From NCBI GenBank assembly GCA_015501585.1, contig JADNRY010000552.1, positions 1 through 39,169 on the forward strand: a stretch of 39,169 bases of DNA. Direction: 5' to 3'. This stretch comes from Rhodocollybia butyracea. Its lineage: Eukaryota; Basidiomycota; Agaricomycetes; Agaricales; Omphalotaceae. This document shows positions 10,794 through 20,184 of the stretch, in pieces; within the stretch, counting starts at the first letter, position 1, and the number at the start of each line of letters is the position of its first letter. A model generated the notes under the pieces. That model saw only the letters and a program-made list of their open reading frames with translations. It ran no database searches and was not told the origin of the DNA. Position numbers and translations under genes: made by a program.

Positions 10794-11107
10794 TGTTGGA
10801 GTATACGGTGCACCATCGGCCAAAGCCTCATCCTACGGTATCCAGAACTTTTTATCTTTGTTTCATAGGCTGTTTCATATCCATCATGCCATAGCGTGTG
10901 GAAACATATCTTTTTACTTATAGACGTGGCTATTTCGTAGCGATTCAGAGTATTTCTCTTCTCTCTGAGGTGAGCTTATTTAGTTTATTATTCCTTTCTT
11001 ATTTTAACGATGTCTATAGGTTAGCTTACTGTGTACATCGTTAGGTATACATCAATTGAGAGTGTTTCTCTTCTCTCTGAGCTTGTACATCGTTACTAGT
11101 TCTTACA
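10794..11107 (+). repeat. Diverged solo LTR related to the copia LTR
   Basis: Begins TGTTGGA and ends CTTACA, like the 448-bp LTR of the complete copia element. It shares segments in the same order: CATCCT.CGGTAT, TTTGTTTCATA, CTCTCTGAGGTGAGC, AGCTTACTG...CATCGTTAGGTAT, then GAGAGTGTTTCTC. It is shorter (314 bp) and clearly diverged. Flanks are CTACG (10789-10793) and CTATG (11108-11112), a 5-bp target duplication with one C/T difference. No internal region remains. Confidence 0.72.
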
Positions 11108-11618
11108 CTATGTATGCATATTACATGGCCTTTTTCATGTCTCCTCACACCGGCCTGAACTCCCACACCTGACTGTTACCACCAGTAACAGTTCGAAGCT
11201 TCACATCCCTCCCGTCCAATCAAGCACAACGGTAGGCCCCCTGTTGATGCTAGTCCAAAGGGCGATCCTGTAAATGTAAATGCATTGAGAGTTGGAAGAA
11301 GATTCAATTAAATTCCTACATGTAGTAGTTTCCTCCGCGTTCGGCGAGCTTCCAACCTATCTGCATATGACCCATTGTTATATCCTTTCCCACTGGGTTT
11401 CTTACGTCATGCGTCATCAAATATTGCGACGTGTGCGTGTTTTGGATCGTCCAGTATGGACCGTATTGGACAAGCCTCCACTACACATCCTCACGGATCT
11501 AAGTGTGTTGAATTTGGGCATGTGAAGTTGCTCACCTTTTCGTGGCCTGAGAATTAGGTGTAAGTACTCCAATGGGTTAGAGATATGAAGTGCGACTCTA
11601 CCTGTACCATCCGAGAGG
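11108..11618. other. No supported gene
   Basis: Includes a plus-strand frame at 11292-11525 without motifs. Ends at the CACTA-like terminus. Confidence 0.3.
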
Positions 11619-12170
11619 CACTACGGGAAGGAAAAACAATGGATTTGATTGTCCAAAACACAATCTAAATGATTGTCTTACACTCATATTGATTGTCTGA
11701 ACCATTCTTAATGATTGTCCAGTTTACTCAAAAAGATTGTCTTATACCTTTATATTTATTGTCTGAACCAATCTTATTGATTGTCCAGTTTACTCAAAAA
11801 GATTGTCTTATACTTTTATATTGATTGTCTGAACCAATCTTAATGATTGTCTAAATCACTCTTATAGGTTGTCTGAACTACTTTCAGTGATTGTCTTAAC
11901 CTTTCAATATGATAGTCTGAACCACTCTATATAACAGTTCAGGACTATCTAAATGATTGTCAAAAACACTCCAAATGATGGTATGAAACACTCAAATTGA
12001 CTGTTCAGAACACTCAATATGATTGTTTTTGGAAATGGGTCACAGTGTCTTGAGACAATCATTTGGATTGTCCAGCAATCACTTTGAGTGCTTGGAACAA
12101 TCATTTGAACTGTCTTGAACAATCATTCTGAGTGTGTGTAGCAATCATTTGGGGTGTCTTACAGCATCAC
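11619..12170 (+). repeat. CACTA-like terminus with subterminal ATTGTC repeats
   Basis: Starts with CACTACGGGAAGGAAAAACA and continues into about 500 bp packed with variants of AATGATTGTCT / CTGAACCAATCTT. These run mostly in forward orientation to ~12030 and then in the reverse complement form (ACAATCATTT) to ~12170. A CACTA start plus dense short subterminal repeats in both orientations is the classic layout of EnSpm/CACTA transposon ends. No coding capacity. Confidence 0.55.
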
Positions 12171-14276
12171 TTTGATGGTTTTCAAGTGCTTTCCAAGCAT
12201 CTTTATAGTAGTAAAAGTATATTTAATACATATAGATTCTACCCTACCGTTCTACACAAGAGGTCAGAAGAGGGCAACTTATCTTGGATTTTTGGAAAGC
12301 ATGTACAACGAAGAGAGCGAGCATACCAAGATCAACTGTGTTAGGACGTGATAAGCTAATCACTGTAGGCGTAGGCGAAGCAAAAAATAACTTATCTTGA
12401 TGTTGAATGGTAACGAGCCATCAAGATGCACGGAACGACCACACTGAAAGAGGAAGATTGAAAAAAAAGGTAAGCGGAGCTTACCGTTTGACAGGCGAAT
12501 CATGGGTCATGCAGGCCATAACAAGGGGCTAGAATTGAGGCTAGCTGGAAGACTGTTACCTTTCGTTGACGTGGGGGAAGACTAAATCTTGAGTTTGATG
12601 TCCTATCTAGGAAGTCACTGAGCAATACTTGGGAAACTAACAAGAGCAAGCACGCACGTCAGCTCAGAAGCGGCGAATGTAGCAATCGACGAAACACGCG
12701 CGCGCATCAGCACGGAACCCGCGAATGTAGCAATTGACGAATCGTTGGACGGATTACAATGGCGTCCAGCATGGCCGCTGGTGAGGATGGGGGTCGTGAT
12801 TAGCGGCAACGTGCACATACTAGGAATTGACTCAATAATTGCCATACAACGGCGTTGGCCTAGCGCTAGACTCTAGTCTCTAGTTGATAGACAACGTACT
12901 GGGCTCCGAGGGGAGGCCAGGTGTTGAAGCGAGGGACTAGATGGTGACGGGGGAAGAAACATTCATCGCCTCCAAATCTAGCAACGGCTGGCGGTGGGTG
13001 TCCTTACAACGGCGGTGATATCTCCTTGGCAAGGTGTGTTAGGCGGCGAGGCGGACGCAGACCCAAGGTAGAAATCCATACGATGGCTGAGCGTCCTCAC
13101 AATGGTGGCTGGAAGACAATCCAGCCACCAGCGGAGTTCACCAGCACTGGAGAAAAGAAAGGGACTGGTGAGCAAGGGACAAGATAATTTAAAGTGACCC
13201 ACGCACCTTCGAATGGGAGGTTGCATCAATATTGGTCTGGGCGGTCATGCTGTGGAGAGAAAGGGAGGCGTCAAGTTGTGTTGGATGGTCGCGGCCTTGT
13301 ATCGTTGATAGCGTTAAAAGTACCTAACGAATATCCTGTTGTTGCAAGCATGCCATAGAGAAGCTCGAGTAAAAGCCACCGCAATGTTCGAAACTTGAAG
13401 ACCGCTTCTATTCCCAGTATGCGGCGAAAAGGATTGCAGAGAGGGCCGGGCGTTACAGTAAGAGATTATTTATTTGCGTCATGAAGTTGCAGGTATCCAG
13501 CGGTTGTGTTGATGGGTAAGGGAAGGAACGGCGTACGTTGGTGGTGTTGGTGCTGCGGTAAGTTCAACTGACGTGACCATGTGATCTGTCAATCTCGTTC
13601 CGTTCATTCCGATCATCCCGCTTGTCCCGGATTTTTCGTATGCACACAATGTACACTATCAGAAGCAAGATGAAAAAATTCTTGGTAGATAAGCTGGCTG
13701 TATCATTGAGGTAAAGGTTAACCGGCGCGCTCCCATTGAGAAACAGCCGGACTCCGTGCTCCACATATTGCGCGGAGACGGAAAATGGAAAGTACAAGTT
13801 GTCCGAGTCAGGCTCGGACAGTCATTATGTCCGAGTTGGGCTATTTCACGCTGAGTCAGTCTATAGGCTTCTGTAGGCTATTGTAGCGACGAACGAGTCT
13901 GTAATTGCAAATAAATTACCTTTTTTGTGATATTTTCAGATCAACGCTCAGGCTCACGCGCTCAGGTGTAAAATTGTACAGTCTACTTTACCACCATCTC
14001 AAGGCCTCATCAACGACTCAGACCGTTTAGACTGTCTGAGCGGCTGGTGACTCGAACTCCCGGTTTCCCGGTTTCTCTGATTGCGCCTGGCATATGTGCT
14101 CCGGGCATCTGGCTCAGCAGCTGATACGGTAGGTAGCCCACACTACTTGGCCCACAGCCACCTTGCCAGATACAAAGGGAGGGAATGGGGATTTTATGGG
14201 CGCGTTAGCAACAATATTATTTCCTAACAATGGGTACTTGGTAGACGAAACCAATGTTATCGAGTGCAGAGTTGGC
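12171..14276. other. Gene-poor stretch with small repeats
   Basis: No convincing gene. A 47-bp-period duplication carries GCGAATGTAGCAATYGACGA at about 12674 and 12721. At 13801-13819 GTCCGAG and CTCGGAC form a 7-bp stem with a 5-nt loop, and a related copy of GTCCGAG lies at 13829. The stretch ends at the copia insertion site. Confidence 0.35.
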
Positions 14277-14724
14277 TGTTGGAATTGATTCTTATGACGT
14301 CACGCGATTTTCCATAAATGCAGTGACATCATCGGGATTAATCACTAGGATTGGACTTTCCGAGTGCCGGACTAGGTATTTCGGGCCATTACTCCACAAA
14401 GCGTCTCATCCTGCGGTATATTTCTTGATCCTATCCTTAAACATGCACTATTATATGTTTGTACCTTGTTTCATAGCCTATTCGTATTTCCGCACCGCCT
14501 GCGGAGGCCGCGTATCTTTTACTTATATTTGTAGATACTTCGTATCGGCTCCCCTCAGAGTGTTCTCTTATCTCTGAGGTGAGCCTACTTACTTCCTTTA
14601 TACTTACTTTTACTGACGAGGTCCATAGCTGTAGCTTACTGCGTACTTCGTTAGGTATTTATCAATATAGAGTGTTCTCTTATCTCTGAGCTGTAGCTTA
14701 CTGCGTACTTCGTTAGCTCTTACA
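14277..14724 (+). repeat. 5' LTR of copia element
   Basis: Begins TGTTGGAATTG and ends CTCTTACA. It matches the 3' LTR at all but four positions (14491, 14497, 14617, 14643), each of which is an intact CpG here. Internally GTAGCTTACTGCGTACTTCG occurs twice, near 14632-14651 and 14693-14712. Confidence 0.93.
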
Positions 14725-14737
14725 GGTTATCGGGCCC
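14725..14737 (+). promoter_or_regulatory. Probable primer-binding site
   Basis: GGTTATCGGGCCC immediately follows the 5' LTR. It resembles the GGTTATGGGCCC site of copia-type elements that prime from a half-tRNA cut in the anticodon loop of initiator tRNA-Met, but has one extra C. The tRNA identity is therefore an inference. Confidence 0.5.
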
Positions 14738-14752
14738 CCGAATTGCTCAACT

Positions 14753-15844
14753 ATGTCTTCGTCTGCCACTACCGTTAATGCGCTCACCGATACTCTCCCG
14801 AGTAACATCCCTACACTCAGTGCTTCTGGTTCCAACTGGGCAATCTGGAAACTTCGTTTCGAGGCCGCTGTTAAAGGCAAAGACAAGTGGGGCCACTTTG
14901 ACGGTGTCGACATCAAGCCCGTCTTAACTGGTCCTAATGCTGCGTCTGCCGAGGACCTTCATACTTGGTCAAAGGATGAAGCGACTGCCCGCAATCTCTT
15001 GATTTCCAAGGTTTGCGATTCCATTGCACTGAAGATCACACGTTTCGGTACTGTTACTGAAGCATGGGCCGCCGTTGTTTCCGAGTTCACGGAAAAGTCT
15101 GGCTATGCTGAAGTTGACCTTCGATGTGGGTTTATGGACTCTACTTGCCCTCCAAAGGGTAATGTTCGTCAATTCCTAGAAGACCTGAACACAAAAAAAG
15201 AGAAACTTGCCGCTGTAGGTGTTGCTATTGACGATTCAGACCATCGTTCTACTATCCTCCGGGGTATCCCTCATTACTACTCCACCTTTGCTTCCTCCAT
15301 CATTACGTCTACCCGCATTATCGACAAGACCAAGGTTGTTTCACCAATGGCCCTTGCTCAGGCTGTTGCTGAAGAGTACAACCACCAGAAAAGTCGACAG
15401 AATGCTCAGGGAGGGAAGCAGAAAGAGAAGAACGACGACGATGAGGCACTCGCTGTGAACTCACCAGCACAGCCTCAGAAGTCTGCGCAGAAGTCAAAGT
15501 GTACCTGCTGGAAATGTGGAAAGGAGGGACATTTGAAGCGTGACTGCAAAGTCAAAGTATCCGGGTCTGGTCAAGGATCCAAAGGTAACGCAGGGGCGGT
15601 CGAGTCTGATTCCGATTGGGAAGCAGGCGGTGCCTTTGCTGTTGATGACGAGGATCCCTGGAGCAACTCCACATCTTCGTGCGGTGGTAACGACATGGTG
15701 TCTGACGAAGCGATGGTCTTTTGCTGTTCTCGGACATGGGTGATGCTGAAGTCCCGGATCTACCCGATGGCTTTGAAGAAGACTGGAGTGACATTCTGTC
15801 TACTCACTCCGACACTTCCTCTCTTCTTGCAGCTCCTGTCATGA
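14753..15844 (+). CDS. gag: copia Gag (nucleocapsid), frameshifted end
   Basis: Starts at the first ATG after the primer site. Residues ~20-230 match the copia Gag region: an N-terminal TLSASGSNWAIWKLRFEAAV motif, then a helical core with LEDLNTKKEKLAAVG and LRGIPHYYSTF. A CCHC zinc knuckle CWKCGKEGHLKRDC sits near 15508-15549 within a Lys-rich segment. Gag would coat the element RNA in cytoplasmic particles. Copia elements normally read Gag and Pol as one frame. Here the coherent frame leaves at about 15718-15722, in a run of four T, and the residues after that point in this frame are out-of-frame noise to the TGA at 15844. Confidence 0.88.
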   Translation: MSSSATTVNALTDTLPSNIPTLSASGSNWAIWKLRFEAAVKGKDKWGHFDGVDIKPVLTGPNAASAEDLHTWSKDEATARNLLISKVCDSIALKITRFGTVTEAWAAVVSEFTEKSGYAEVDLRCGFMDSTCPPKGNVRQFLEDLNTKKEKLAAVGVAIDDSDHRSTILRGIPHYYSTFASSIITSTRIIDKTKVVSPMALAQAVAEEYNHQKSRQNAQGGKQKEKNDDDEALAVNSPAQPQKSAQKSKCTCWKCGKEGHLKRDCKVKVSGSGQGSKGNAGAVESDSDWEAGGAFAVDDEDPWSNSTSSCGGNDMVSDEAMVFCCSRTWVMLKSRIYPMALKKTGVTFCLLTPTLPLFLQLLS

Positions 15845-17403
15845 ATGATGGAGGCGCCCCCTCCTGTGCTCACTCCGAGCTATACGACTCTGGCTGCACC
15901 CGTCATATCAGTCCTTACCGCAATGACTTTGAGAACTTCGAAGCAATTCCTCCAAAGTCCTTCCGTACCGCAAACAAAGAGACATTTAGTGCCACTGGCA
16001 CTGGTTCTATCACGGTGGATGTTCCTGCTGGCGTGGATGTCAACAAGCTCGAACTCACTGAAGTCATGTATTCCCCCGAAGTCGGTTACACTCTTGTCTC
16101 CATTGGGAAGCTTGATGACCACAGTTTTACGGCGATGTTTGCGGATGGTAAGTGCACTATCCGTGCGCCTGGTGGTGAGCTTGTCGGAGAGGTCCCCAAG
16201 AACAAGGGAGGTGCTTATCGAGTTGACCGAAAGGTTGCGGATGGGGAAGCTGCGGCGCTGGAGACAATCACGTTAGACCAACTCCATAAGCGCATGGGTC
16301 ATATCTCACCTAAAGTTGCTCACCATATGGTTACGAAAGGTTTCGCTACAGGCGTTCGACTTGAGAATGATGGGCCGCAGGACATTTTTTGTGAGTCCTG
16401 CATTTACGCCAAGGCTACACGCAAGCCTGTACCAAAGGAGAGACAGGAAGGATCCAGGGCCAAGGTTTTTGGCGAGGTAGTCCACTCGGACTTATGGGGT
16501 CCAGCACCGGTTCAGTCTCTGCGAGGAAAGCGCTACTATGTCTCATTCATCGATGATGCAAAACGCTGGGCTTACCTTGATTTTCTCCATGCTAAGGATG
16601 AAACATTCTGTTCCTACCGCGAGTATGAAGCCTGGGCAAAGACCAAGCACGATGTCCCCATCAAGGTCCTTCACTCCGACAATGGCGGCGAGTATACTGG
16701 AAAGGAGTTTGTTCTTTATTTGAAGACAAATGGTACGAAACAGAAACTCACTGTCCATGACACCCCTCAGCACAATGGCGTTGCGGAACGCTACAACCGC
16801 ACTGTCATCGAGAAGGTCCGGGCGATGCTCCATTCCAGTGGGCTACCAAAGGCATTGTGGGCGGAGGCTGTGCGTCATGCAGTCTGGGTCCTTAACCGTA
16901 CATTGACAAAGGCGCTGGATGGGATGACTCCTTTAGAGGCATCAACTGGGCAGAAACCGGACTTGCGTGGTTTGCGCGAGTGGGGTGAGAAGGGCGATAA
17001 GCTTGGTGGGCGTGTTAGAGAAGGACGTTGGGTGGGCGTGAGTGAAAAGCGTAAAGGTTTTCGTGTTTATTGGCCAGATTCCCATTCAATCACAGTCAAG
17101 CGTAACGTCTACAGTGACAAGATGGCGGGAGTCAGTCGCGTTGAGGGGAGGACTGGGATATCAACTTACCGACTCCCAGTGAGCAACCTCCTTCTCAGAC
17201 GAAACCATCTTCTTCTACTCCAGTACCCCATGTTGAACCAACTCCTGATCCAGAGCCGGAACCTACTCGTCGCATCCGGAAGCCTAGCCAGCGCGTCCAT
17301 GATATTCTCGAAGGCCGTACCCACTTACCGTCAGGTGTTCAAACACCATCTACTCCTGCGCCCGTTAGCAAGCTTGAGGGGGAGAGTGAAGCGGGTCTGG
17401 TAG
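15721..17403 (+). CDS. pol: copia protease and integrase segment
   Basis: Continues the polyprotein one frame back (-1) from Gag. The aspartic protease active site is ELYDSGCTRHIS. The integrase N-terminal zinc domain is HKRMGH...CESC. The integrase core shows D in VVHSDLWGP, D in VLHSDNGGEY and E in HNGVAERYNR, i.e. DD(35)E-type catalysis of cDNA insertion. The region after VSRVEGR (about 17150) is out of frame: a run of four G where five would restore the next segment marks a second -1 break. Residues from there to the stop at 17403 are noise. Confidence 0.88.
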   Translation: MLFSDMGDAEVPDLPDGFEEDWSDILSTHSDTSSLLAAPVMNDGGAPSCAHSELYDSGCTRHISPYRNDFENFEAIPPKSFRTANKETFSATGTGSITVDVPAGVDVNKLELTEVMYSPEVGYTLVSIGKLDDHSFTAMFADGKCTIRAPGGELVGEVPKNKGGAYRVDRKVADGEAAALETITLDQLHKRMGHISPKVAHHMVTKGFATGVRLENDGPQDIFCESCIYAKATRKPVPKERQEGSRAKVFGEVVHSDLWGPAPVQSLRGKRYYVSFIDDAKRWAYLDFLHAKDETFCSYREYEAWAKTKHDVPIKVLHSDNGGEYTGKEFVLYLKTNGTKQKLTVHDTPQHNGVAERYNRTVIEKVRAMLHSSGLPKALWAEAVRHAVWVLNRTLTKALDGMTPLEASTGQKPDLRGLREWGEKGDKLGGRVREGRWVGVSEKRKGFRVYWPDSHSITVKRNVYSDKMAGVSRVEGRTGISTYRLPVSNLLLRRNHLLLLQYPMLNQLLIQSRNLLVASGSLASASMIFSKAVPTYRQVFKHHLLLRPLASLRGRVKRVW

Positions 17404-18788
17404 ACTTGCTTGAGGATGAGGATTTTCTCCTTGAGTATGCTATGGTGGCTGAGACTAGTGATGCCGAAGCTCTTGAACCACGCACCTTAGCTGAAGCGAA
17501 ACGTCGTCCTGATTGGCCGTTATGGGAGAAGGCTATAGAGGAGGAACTGAAGATGTTGACGGATATGGGTACTTGGGAAGTTGTCAAGAAGCCGGAAGGA
17601 GTTAACGTTGTTGGCTCCAAGTGGGTCTTCAAGGCAAAGAAAGATGCAGCCGGAAATGTGGTACGCTATAAGGCTCATCTTGTTGCTCAAGGTTTTTCTC
17701 AGGTTCCTGGAGTTGACTACTTCGATACATATGCGCCGGTTGCACGCATGGCTTCTATTCGCGCTATTCTTGCGATGGCGGCTCACTTTGACATGGAAGT
17801 TCATCAGATCGACATAAAGGGCGCATATCTGAACGGTAAACTCACCGAGAATGAACAGATCTTCATGTCTCAACCTCCTGGCTTTCCGGAACCCGGTACA
17901 TCATCTCGTCATGTCCTCCATCTCCTCAAAACTCTTTATGGCTTGAAGCAGAGCGGCCGTCGCTGGTATCAGCGGTTGGTAGAGATTTTGGTTGGCAAGT
18001 TAGGGTTCAAGCAGTGCGAAGTGGATCAGGCAGTCTTCTACAAGAAGGAAGGTGGAAAGAGTATTGTTATCGCTGTGCATGTCGACGATTGTACAGTGGT
18101 GGGATCAACATTGGCTGATGTCGAGAAGGTAAAGAATGGTGTGCGGAGCCATGTCGAAGTCACTGACTTAGGGGCTCTACATTGGATTCTCGGGATCGAG
18201 GTCCGACGGGACCGTGAGGGCCAAACTCTAGCACTCTCACAGTGCGCCTATCTGGACTCTATTATCTGCCGATATGGATTCAGCGATCTGAAGCCTGTTT
18301 CCCTCCCTATGGATCCAAATGCTCACCTTTCTTCCGCGCAATCTCCCTCTTCCACTACCGATATTGCTGCTATGCGCGACATCCCCTACCATGAAGCTAT
18401 TGGCTCACTGATGTGGGCGATGCTTGGAACTCGACCCGATATTGCGTTTGCTGTCACTACACTCTCACGATACACCAAGAATCCAGGACAGGAGCACTGG
18501 GACGCTGTGAAGCGTGTGTTTAGGTACCTGAACGGTACAAGGGACCTATGGTTGACTTATGGCGGAGCGGAGAGAAACTTGATTGGGTATGCCGATGCAG
18601 ATGGGAATATGGCAGAGGACAGGCATGCTGTCACTGGGTACGCATTTATTCTCAATGGCGGCGCTGTTTCATGGGCTTCTAAACGACAGGAAATGGTTAC
18701 TCTATCGACTACAGAATCTGAATATGTCGCCGCTACTCATGCCGCCAAGGAAGGTCTCTGGCTTCGGAGTCTTCTATCCCCTCTGTGA
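17150..18788 (+). CDS. pol: copia reverse transcriptase and RNase H segment
   Basis: A third frame, open from about 17150, carries the linker and then reverse transcriptase: WEKAIEEELKML, GSKWVFKAKKDAAG, RYKAHLVAQGFSQVPGVDY, VHQIDIKGAYLNG, the LYGLKQSGRRWYQ motif and the catalytic AVHVDD (YVDD-type, with H for Y). RNase H follows with YADADGN and STTESEYVA. It synthesises and degrades the RNA/DNA intermediates of transposition. The frame stops at TGA 18786-18788, within a CCC run, where the RNase H C-terminus moves to the +1 frame. Confidence 0.88.
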
Positions 18789-19029
18789 TCCAACAACTCT
18801 TTTCTCCGATAATCAATCTGCTATTGCTCTTGCTAAAGATCATCAATATCATGCTCGTACTAAACACATTGACATTTGTTATCATTTTATTCGCTGGGTT
18901 GTCAGCGAAGGTTCTATTCATTTGGTTTATTGTCCTACCGAGGATATGGTCGCCGACGCTCTCACTAAAGCTTTACCTTCTGCAAAGGTTAAGCACTTTG
19001 CTTCGGAACTTGGGCTGAGCTCGCTTTGA
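18778..19029 (+). CDS. pol: copia RNase H C-terminal segment
   Basis: Frame +1 relative to the preceding segment restores the usual copia ending: TTLFSDNQSAIALAKDHQYH, TKHIDICYHFIRW, then DMVADALTKALP, ending at TGA 19027-19029 directly before the polypurine tract. One extra C in TCCCC-type context near 18780 explains the shift. Confidence 0.85.
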   Translation, partial: PLCDPTTLFSDNQSAIALAKDHQYHARTKHIDICYHFIRWVVSEGSIHLVYCPTEDMVADALTKALPSAKVKHFASELGLSSL

Positions 19030-19036
19030 GGGGGAG
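19028..19036 (+). promoter_or_regulatory. Polypurine tract
   Basis: GAGGGGGAG directly abuts the TG of the 3' LTR, the expected plus-strand primer site. Confidence 0.88.
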
Positions 19037-19484
19037 TGTTGGAATTGATTCTTATGACGTCACGCGATTTTCCATAAATGCAGTGACATCATCGGGATTA
19101 ATCACTAGGATTGGACTTTCCGAGTGCCGGACTAGGTATTTCGGGCCATTACTCCACAAAGCGTCTCATCCTGCGGTATATTTCTTGATCCTATCCTTAA
19201 ACATGCACTATTATATGTTTGTACCTTGTTTCATAGCCTATTCGTATTTCTGCACCACCTGCGGAGGCCGCGTATCTTTTACTTATATTTGTAGATACTT
19301 CGTATCGGCTCCCCTCAGAGTGTTCTCTTATCTCTGAGGTGAGCCTACTTACTTCCTTTATACTTACTTTTACTGATGAGGTCCATAGCTGTAGCTTACT
19401 GCATACTTCGTTAGGTATTTATCAATATAGAGTGTTCTCTTATCTCTGAGCTGTAGCTTACTGCGTACTTCGTTAGCTCTTACA
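19037..19484 (+). repeat. 3' LTR of copia element
   Basis: 448 bp, same ends as the 5' LTR. The four differences are T at 19251, A at 19257, T at 19377 and A at 19403: each turns a CpG of the 5' LTR into TpG or CpA. Confidence 0.93.
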
Positions 19485-19826
19485 TTGGCAGCATTTGATG
19501 TTATATAGAGCTCCTCCTCAGGGATCCAAGCTTCTGTACCTGCAAATAATGTAAGGACATTGAATATATATTTGCCTATGCACGGGGGCGAGCGATGACT
19601 GTAATTTTAAAGTATGTCAAGCAGGAATCGACAACTGGACTAGTGTTATAGCGATCCCTCAGGCAAGGACCAATGCAAGGAAAGGGGCGCTTTTGCCATT
19701 GATAGCGACTACAACTTTCACATTGTTGCTGTCTAGGTATCATGATTTATTGGCAAGCAGATTTCAAAGGCTGCATAGGCAAAGATATATATTTTGAGTA
19801 GCTAACCATTATATGGAGGTGCAAGA
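19485..19826. other. Flank with imperfect direct repeat
   Basis: A segment near 19678-19745 (GGAAAGGGGCGCTTTTGCC ... CATTGTTGCTGTCT) is repeated with changes near 19828-19885. The repeats are about 150 bp apart. No gene seen. Confidence 0.4.
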
Positions 19827-20072
19827 ATGGAAAGGGGTGTTTTGGCCACTACAACTTCCGCATTGTTGCTGTCTTTGTATATCATGTTCCATTGGACTAT
19901 TACAAGTACTTTTGTTGGGTCCGATGGTGTTTTGAGTAGATGCGCCGAATTGATTTTGATCCTGTCATGCGTTATTTTATACGCGGTAATCCTTTTGGTC
20001 TGGACGGAGTACATCCTATTGGCCCAGGGGTCTGTCCTGACACGAATTGACTTATTGCTGATCAACTTCTGA
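19827..20072 (+). CDS. Possible small hydrophobic protein (doubtful)
   Basis: An 81-codon frame that begins inside the second copy of a direct repeat. It would encode two to three hydrophobic stretches (LLLSLYIMFHW, ILILSCVILYAVILLVW) and no known motif. Because it sits in transposon debris and starts in a repeat, chance openness is quite likely. Confidence 0.2.
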   Translation: MERGVLATTTSALLLSLYIMFHWTITSTFVGSDGVLSRCAELILILSCVILYAVILLVWTEYILLAQGSVLTRIDLLLINF

Positions 20073-20184
20073 CCTTTGATACTCAACAATCTAGATACAT
20101 TTTGGATATCTACAGACGTCCTCTGTCACTGCGGCACCTACACGTGATGAGCCTTCTCACTTATGAATTACTCATTCAACAATT

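Larger units (their letters stand above)
14277..19484 (+). mobile_element. Full-length Ty1/copia LTR retrotransposon
   Basis: 5,208 bp, with 448-bp LTRs at both ends differing at 4 positions, flanked by a perfect 5-bp duplication TTGGC (14272-14276 and 19485-19489). Internal order is primer-binding site, gag with a CCHC knuckle, protease, integrase, reverse transcriptase and RNase H, then a polypurine tract. Protease-integrase-RT order is diagnostic of copia rather than gypsy. The gag-pol frame is broken at three sites, so the element is structurally recent but probably not autonomous unless the breaks are sequencing artefacts or programmed. Confidence 0.95.

Noticed and set aside
11650..12170. 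CRISPR-like or satellite array
   Set aside because: Repeats are degenerate, unevenly spaced and change orientation. The context is eukaryotic and the ends are CACTA-like.
12615..12845. Minus-strand 76-codon frame with repeated SSIATFA
   Set aside because: The repetition reflects a short DNA duplication (47-bp period), with no sign of a real gene.
14040..14065. T-arm-like GAGTTCGAGTC on the minus strand
   Set aside because: No D-arm or acceptor stem at the right distance.
14254..14577. 107-codon frame in the 5' LTR (and its twin at 19026-19337)
   Set aside because: Lies within LTR sequence, identical in both LTRs; openness is incidental.
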